A stretch of 64,000 nt of DNA, from contig NZ_CP023699.1 of assembly GCF_008704495.1 (NCBI RefSeq), positions 2,728,001 to 2,792,000 of the forward strand, read 5' to 3'. The DNA is from Streptomyces kanamyceticus (GTDB taxonomy: Bacteria; Actinomycetota; Actinomycetes; Streptomycetales; Streptomycetaceae). The notes beneath the pieces are model-generated. The model was not told where the DNA came from and searched no databases. It saw only the letters and a program-made list of their open reading frames with translations. Shown here piece after piece: positions 60,277 to 64,000 of this stretch. Both the position numbers and the translations under genes were made by a program. How positions within the stretch are numbered: position 1 is the stretch's first letter; each line of letters opens with the position of its first letter.

Positions 60277-61521
60277 ATGAGCAGCGAGCGGAAGCGGCAG
60301 TTCGGCATGTACCTCACGCGGCTGCGGCGACGAACCAGCCGATCACAGCGGCAGCTCGCCGCAGACCTCTGCGCCCTGTCCGGTGTCCAGTCGGTCACGC
60401 GTAATGAGATCTCCCGGTGGGAGCGCGGTGAGCGCCTGCCCGGGGTGTGGCTGCCCTTCCTCGCGAGCGCCCTCAAGACCCCTCTCGCAGACCTCGAACA
60501 AGCTGCCGCGTACGCGCGTGGCGACGCCCTGGCGCCCCTTCCGGGGCCCGCCGCGACGCTCGCCGAACTCCTGCCCCCGGACGACCCCTTGGCGCCGCTC
60601 ACGGCCCGCTCGGGACGTCGCATCGGGATGACGACCGTGGACAGCCTCGCCGGACGCGTCCACGGTCTACGGCTCGCCGATGACGTCCTGTCCGGGGGTG
60701 ACCTCGCAGGGCCCGCGGTGCGCGAACTGCGGGCCGCCGTGAAGATTCACCGCGAGTCGTCGTACGACGACGACACCGGGCGTGCGCTGCTCGTCCAGAT
60801 CGGCGAGTTGGCGCAAATCTGTGGGTGGATCTTGAGTGACGCCGGACGCCACGCCGATGCCGAGCACGCATACGGGATCGGCATCTCTGCCGCCCGGCAG
60901 GCAGGTGACACCACTCTGGTCGGCAATGTCGCCGGGTCGCTCGCCTATCAGCACGCCAACAACGGACGGGAGCGCGAAGGCGTCGACCTGGCCCGTGCAG
61001 CCCTCGAAGAGGCCGGACCCGACGCGCCACCCAAGACCCGAGCGCTCTTCCTCGATCGCGTCGCCTGGACACTCACCAAGGTCGACGAAGCGCAGCCCGC
61101 CATGCGCGCCCTCGAAGAAGCGCACGCGGCGCTGTCGGATGCCAACGACCGCGCGGCGCCGACATGGTCGTACTGGGTCTCTCGGGAAGAGCTTGAGATC
61201 ATGGACGCGCGCGTCTTCACCGAGCTGAAGCGCCCTTTGCGGGCCGTGCCCTTGCTGACGGATGTGTTGGGCCGCTACGAAGCCACGCACGCCCGCGAGT
61301 TGGCTCTGTACCGATCGTGGTTGAGCATCGCGTACGCGGACGCCAACGAGCCGGAGGCCGCAGCGGAAGAGGCGCGTGCGGTGATCGAGCTGTCCGGCGA
61401 CCTCGCGAGCGACCGCACGGCAGAGCGCACAAGGGTCATCCTCCGGCGGCTCCAGGCGTACGAGGACGTGCCGGAGGCTCGGGCGGTCCTGGACGATCAC
61501 GGGCACCTCTTGCTCGTGTAG
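60277..61521 (+). CDS. XRE-family regulator with tetratricopeptide-type domain
   Basis: The 414-residue product has an N-terminal XRE helix-turn-helix (residues 8-70: FGMYLTRLRRRTSRSQRQLA, TRNEISRWERGERLPGVWLP) and a long helical C-terminal half with TPR-like repeats (DAEHAYGIGISAARQAGD, EGVDLARAALEEAGPDA, PAMRALEEAHAALSDAND, RAVPLLTDVLGRYEATHA). Large XRE-TPR proteins in Streptomyces often respond to peptides or regulate element maintenance. ATG at 60277 has a G-rich site (AGAGGGGG). The repeat-rich gap follows directly. Confidence 0.85.
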   Translation: MSSERKRQFGMYLTRLRRRTSRSQRQLAADLCALSGVQSVTRNEISRWERGERLPGVWLPFLASALKTPLADLEQAAAYARGDALAPLPGPAATLAELLPPDDPLAPLTARSGRRIGMTTVDSLAGRVHGLRLADDVLSGGDLAGPAVRELRAAVKIHRESSYDDDTGRALLVQIGELAQICGWILSDAGRHADAEHAYGIGISAARQAGDTTLVGNVAGSLAYQHANNGREREGVDLARAALEEAGPDAPPKTRALFLDRVAWTLTKVDEAQPAMRALEEAHAALSDANDRAAPTWSYWVSREELEIMDARVFTELKRPLRAVPLLTDVLGRYEATHARELALYRSWLSIAYADANEPEAAAEEARAVIELSGDLASDRTAERTRVILRRLQAYEDVPEARAVLDDHGHLLLV

Positions 61522-61980
61522 CTGGCCGATCACCATGTCCAGCGTTTGCACATCGCAACTCGATCATTCGCGTGCCGCCCCACCTGGTCGATCACCGCTC
61601 GCGATGCGCGCGGCCAAGGGTCCGAAACAGCCCTCAGGGGCGCCGATCATGCCCCTGACCTGCGAGTTTGCAGTCGTTTGCACCAAGCCTCAGTAGAGGG
61701 TTTTTGCGGACACAAGGGCGGAGCAGGTCACCGGGCCAAACGGTCACGGTCGACCCCCGCCCCCCACGTTTGCGCTTGCGATGAGACATCGACGCAGGTC
61801 AACGCTTGATCGATCCGCCCCCGCCTCGAAGTCGTCCGCTCCCCCGCGACGATCACTCATCGAGTCGCGACACTTCACGCTCGGGCGGATCATTCACTCA
61901 CGCAAAGTGCCGCGCTCATGACCTCGCCACGGGATCATGAGCGCGGCGGTCCGGCGCCGGGAGAATGCGGCGCCGGGGTC
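61522..61980. repeat. Non-coding stretch with repeated CGATCA and GTTTGC motifs
   Basis: No gene is supported in about 460 bases. CGATCA(C/T) occurs at 61527, 61561, 61589, 61644 and 61850, with GGATCAT at 61887 and CGATCC at 61811. CGTTTGCAC occurs near 61543 and 61674, and ACGTTTGCGC near 61768. Several of these lie inside dyads. The pattern looks like iterons or operator clusters of an element control region. Confidence 0.6.
61910..61946. terminator. Hairpin downstream of the capsid operon
   Basis: CCGCGCTCATGA and TCATGAGCGCGG flank 13 bases, starting 35 bases past the stop of the 56-residue gene (minus strand), consistent with ending the capsid transcript. Confidence 0.75.
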
Positions 61981-62151
61981 CTAGTCGGCGTCGTCGACGC
62001 CGACGTCGTCGGCGTCCGGCAGGCAGCGCCACAGGCTCGTGTCGATGCCTTCGCGGCGTGCAGTGAGCGCGTCGGCGAGTCGGTCGTACTCGGCATCGCG
62101 CGCGGCGGCGTTGTGCGCGGCGACGTCGCGCAAGATCTCGAAGCCGCTCAC
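61981..62151 (-). CDS. Small acidic protein after the capsid gene (56 residues)
   Basis: The GTG at 62151 overlaps the capsid stop as GTGA. The product starts MSGFEILRDVAAHNAAARDA, continues EYDRLADALTARREGIDTSL and ends CLPDADDVGVDDAD. It is short, acidic and helical. The tight coupling to the capsid gene suggests it is made with the capsid; it could be a connector or accessory head protein, but no family is recognised. Confidence 0.72.
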   Translation of the reverse strand: MSGFEILRDVAAHNAAARDAEYDRLADALTARREGIDTSLWRCLPDADDVGVDDAD

Positions 62152-63425
62152 GAGCGAACTCCGACGTCGACCACGAATGCGGATGGCTGGAGTAGCTGGA
62201 CATCACCACGGAGCCAGGCAAGGAATGCAACCTGCCCATTATCCGCATACCTTTCCCGCAGGAATTCGATACGGAATTCGGTACGGATGCCAATAGCGAG
62301 CTGCGACCAATCACCCGTGTAGATTTCGCTGCAATCCGACGACGACCCGACGGTGAGGTTCACCGGGACCTGCCTAGTCGGCAGCATCGGGAGCATTCCG
62401 GCGGGCGGCTGAAGGTACGCATTCGTCGTCGCTTCCTTCAGCTTGGAAAGGCTCGTGTTCGTGCGGGGCGCCTGGATATGGGCGCCCGGCTCGAAGTTGG
62501 CATTCCGCACGGCGCCCACCGCGTCCAAATGGAAGTCATAATTCGAGATGGCCGACCCATTTGCCCCGTGCCCCGTGGTGGTGACCCCTGCTGTATTAGC
62601 CACCCCCCTAGGTTCGGGAGCAGTCCCCGTGCCGCGCAGGGCCACCCGGTCCATTTCGAGTGCGATCTGCTGGGCAAAGCTGTTCGCGATGACGTTGGAC
62701 GCCGACGGGTCGGAATCCTCGAAGAGTTCGACACTCATCGTCACAAGGCGATTCAGGGAACGGGCCTGAAAGGTCACGGAGTCGAATGTCATATCGGCCG
62801 CGGTGATCGCGGAATTCTCATTGCGCCACCCGGGAGAACCTTCGCCGGTAAGGCGTGCGATTTTCAGCGTCTGCGCCGTCATGGGCACAAAGGTCGCACC
62901 CGCCTGCGCGACCCGCATTTGATTTCGTGCGAGGTCGATGACATTTCCGGCGAGCGGGGTCGGCACCAGATATCCACCGGCTGAAAGGGTTCCCTCGGAG
63001 AGCGCCTTTCGCTCCGCGTCGGCGTCTCGCCATTTCCCGGTTGCCATTCCCCGGATAAGCCTATCGAAGCTCAGGCCTTCGTGGTCGCGGTTACCGTGGC
63101 CGTTGTCGCGGCCCCACTGTACGAATGACTGGTCCTTGCGGAGAGTCTCGGCACCCTTGAGGGAATGGCCCCCCGTATTGCCGCGCGACGCGGGACGCGC
63201 GCCGTCGCCGGATTCGTGCCCGTACCCGCCGATCTCGGCGGCCTCAGCGACGCGCTTGAGGTCGTCTATCTCCGAGTTCAGCTTCTTGATGTACTGGGCC
63301 TTTTCGGTCGCGGTGTGATGGTTCTTGACCGTGACGCGGGACAGGTCGAAATCGTCGCCTGCCTCATCGAAGATGCGCTTCAGTTCGGCCCGCTTCTCTT
63401 CGAGGGCCGGAAAGCTTATTGCCAT
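62148..63425 (-). CDS. Phage major capsid protein, HK97 fold
   Basis: The 425-residue product has a coiled-coil N-terminal part like a delta/scaffold domain (residues 5-60: LEEKRAELKRIFDEAGDDFD, YIKKLNSEIDDLKRVAEAAE), then the HK97 capsid core: SEGTLSAGGYLVPTPLAGNV, GSPGWRNENSAITAADMTFD, LVTMSVELFEDSDPSASNVI, FAQQIALEMDRVALRGTGT and IGIRTEFRIEFLRERYADNG near the end. It self-assembles into the head shell. No protease gene lies next to it in the window. ATG at 63425 is chosen; the longer frame upstream looks untranslated. It is followed by the 56-residue gene and no tail genes. Confidence 0.9.
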   Translation of the reverse strand: MAISFPALEEKRAELKRIFDEAGDDFDLSRVTVKNHHTATEKAQYIKKLNSEIDDLKRVAEAAEIGGYGHESGDGARPASRGNTGGHSLKGAETLRKDQSFVQWGRDNGHGNRDHEGLSFDRLIRGMATGKWRDADAERKALSEGTLSAGGYLVPTPLAGNVIDLARNQMRVAQAGATFVPMTAQTLKIARLTGEGSPGWRNENSAITAADMTFDSVTFQARSLNRLVTMSVELFEDSDPSASNVIANSFAQQIALEMDRVALRGTGTAPEPRGVANTAGVTTTGHGANGSAISNYDFHLDAVGAVRNANFEPGAHIQAPRTNTSLSKLKEATTNAYLQPPAGMLPMLPTRQVPVNLTVGSSSDCSEIYTGDWSQLAIGIRTEFRIEFLRERYADNGQVAFLAWLRGDVQLLQPSAFVVDVGVRS

Positions 63426-63632
63426 GAGGAATCCCGGGAATGCGGCACGCACAAAGGCGTGCGAGGTCAAAGGAATTCGGCTCACGCGCGTCTGCGCAAT
63501 CCCGGGCCGCACCGGTCGGCGTCTACGAACGCCCCGGACGGACGTGGTAGCCGTACCGCGCCGTCCGGGTTCTCGCCGGGCCCCTGGCCCGACTGCACGA
63601 CTGTTCTTCAGGATACCCGCCCCGGCTGACAA
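63426..63632. other. Gap upstream of the capsid gene
   Basis: It is 207 bases with no supported gene; a plausible leader or promoter for the capsid gene. The product frame stays open across it but lacks family similarity. Confidence 0.5.
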
Positions 63633-63929
63633 TCAGTCAGGTACGTCCGGCGCTTCGGCGCGTGCTGCGGCGGTGGCCGCCGCGTCCCATACGCGCCACG
63701 TCGGATCAGCGTTGCTGCGGCGCCGGTCGGCCTCGTGGGCGATCTGCTCGGAGATCTTGCGCCCGTAGATCGGCGCCACCTTGACGCCCCGTTCGGCGGC
63801 CATCTCGTGATGTTCGCGGACCATGCGGAAGTGATCGAAGTCGCGCAGGAAGCGGCGGCGGTCGGCGGGGTCGGCGAGTGATTCCAAGGCGCGGCGCATC
63901 CCGGTCGGGTCGGGCGTCCAGTCGGTCAT
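63633..63929 (-). CDS. Element protein of unknown function, 98 residues
   Basis: The product MTDWTPDPTGMRRALESLAD continues PADRRRFLRDFDHFRMVREH and ADRRRSNADPTWRVWDAAAT. It is charged, helical and cytoplasmic. It lies upstream of the capsid gene on the same strand. No family is recognised; a role in DNA binding or head assembly would be a guess. Confidence 0.7.
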   Translation of the reverse strand: MTDWTPDPTGMRRALESLADPADRRRFLRDFDHFRMVREHHEMAAERGVKVAPIYGRKISEQIAHEADRRRSNADPTWRVWDAAATAAARAEAPDVPD

Positions 63930-64000
63930 GGGCGGTACCTCCGAGTGATGTTGGACAGGCGGCCGTTGGCGGGCCGTTGGCGGTGTCGGGGGCGCCCGGT

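Larger units (their letters stand above)
58208..64000. mobile_element. Integrated phage-like element (one end; continues past window)
   Basis: From the hrdB junction to the window end the genes are not core Streptomyces genes: small hypothetical proteins, two XRE regulators, short Cys-rich proteins, a 460-base repeat-rich gap, and an HK97-type capsid gene. No integrase, terminase, portal, tail or lysis gene is present in the 5.8 kb seen. It could be a prophage end, a capsid-encoding satellite, or a remnant. Confidence 0.75.

Noticed and set aside
1..64000. tRNA genes, rRNA genes or CRISPR arrays
   Set aside because: I found no cloverleaf-like sequences, rRNA stretches or evenly spaced identical repeats with unique spacers.

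Overview
The window comes from a high-GC actinobacterial chromosome, almost certainly a Streptomyces. Evidence is the strong G/C bias at third codon positions, frequent GTG starts, 4-base GTGA/ATGA overlaps, and a run of genes typical of the conserved core: dut, CutR/CutS, coproporphyrin ferrochelatase, SepH, HPr with a DasR-type site, ParC, ParE, and DUF3710, DUF4193, DUF3093, DUF5998 and DUF7455 proteins. From memory the order resembles the SCO582x-SCO586x segment of S. coelicolor read backwards; this was not checked by alignment.

Layout. 1-10 kb: the 5' end of kdpD, then two ATPases and two very large FtsX-type permeases of a MacB/LolCDE-like ABC system, with a secreted alginate-lyase-fold protein gene among them. 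10-18.7 kb: DUF3710, dUTPase, thioesterase, DUF3093, DUF4193, the CutR-CutS two-component system, an inositol-monophosphatase-family enzyme and ferrochelatase. 18.8-32 kb: MFS exporter and sugar-lactone oxidase, SepH, rhodanese, a VOC protein, a frameshifted thymidine kinase, an alkaline-phosphatase-superfamily protein, a GNAT/acyl-CoA-synthetase fusion, and HPr behind a dre-like operator. 32-41 kb: GntR regulator, an M23 peptidase behind a c-di-AMP (ydaO-type) riboswitch, an active/inactive pair of M16 peptidases, ParC and a CobW-type GTPase. 41-43.3 kb: an accessory island with two DUF6082-like membrane proteins flanking two paralogous small proteins. 43.3-58 kb: two divergent citrate synthases (one fused to a helix-turn-helix), a sucrase/ferredoxin-like protein, a DcuS/DcuR-type two-component system, a solute:sodium symporter with its DUF485 partner, a NarL-type two-component system, ParE, a DUF7455 protein and a secreted trypsin-like protease.

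At about 58.2 kb the core order breaks. The minus strand carries a strong terminator and then a short stretch encoding the last residues of HrdB (LRDYLD-stop), but the rest of hrdB is absent. Foreign sequence follows to the end of the window: XRE regulators, several very small proteins, a repeat-rich non-coding stretch and an HK97-type major capsid gene. I read this as one end of an integrated element (prophage, phage satellite or remnant) that entered at the 3' end of the principal sigma-factor gene. The capsid gene has no tail genes after it. This is the most interesting part of the window.

Other points worth attention: interspersed Streptomyces-type repeats inserted in frame inside two protein genes, a single-base lesion in tdk, tandem repeats ahead of the CobW gene, and inverted repeats between the citrate synthase genes.
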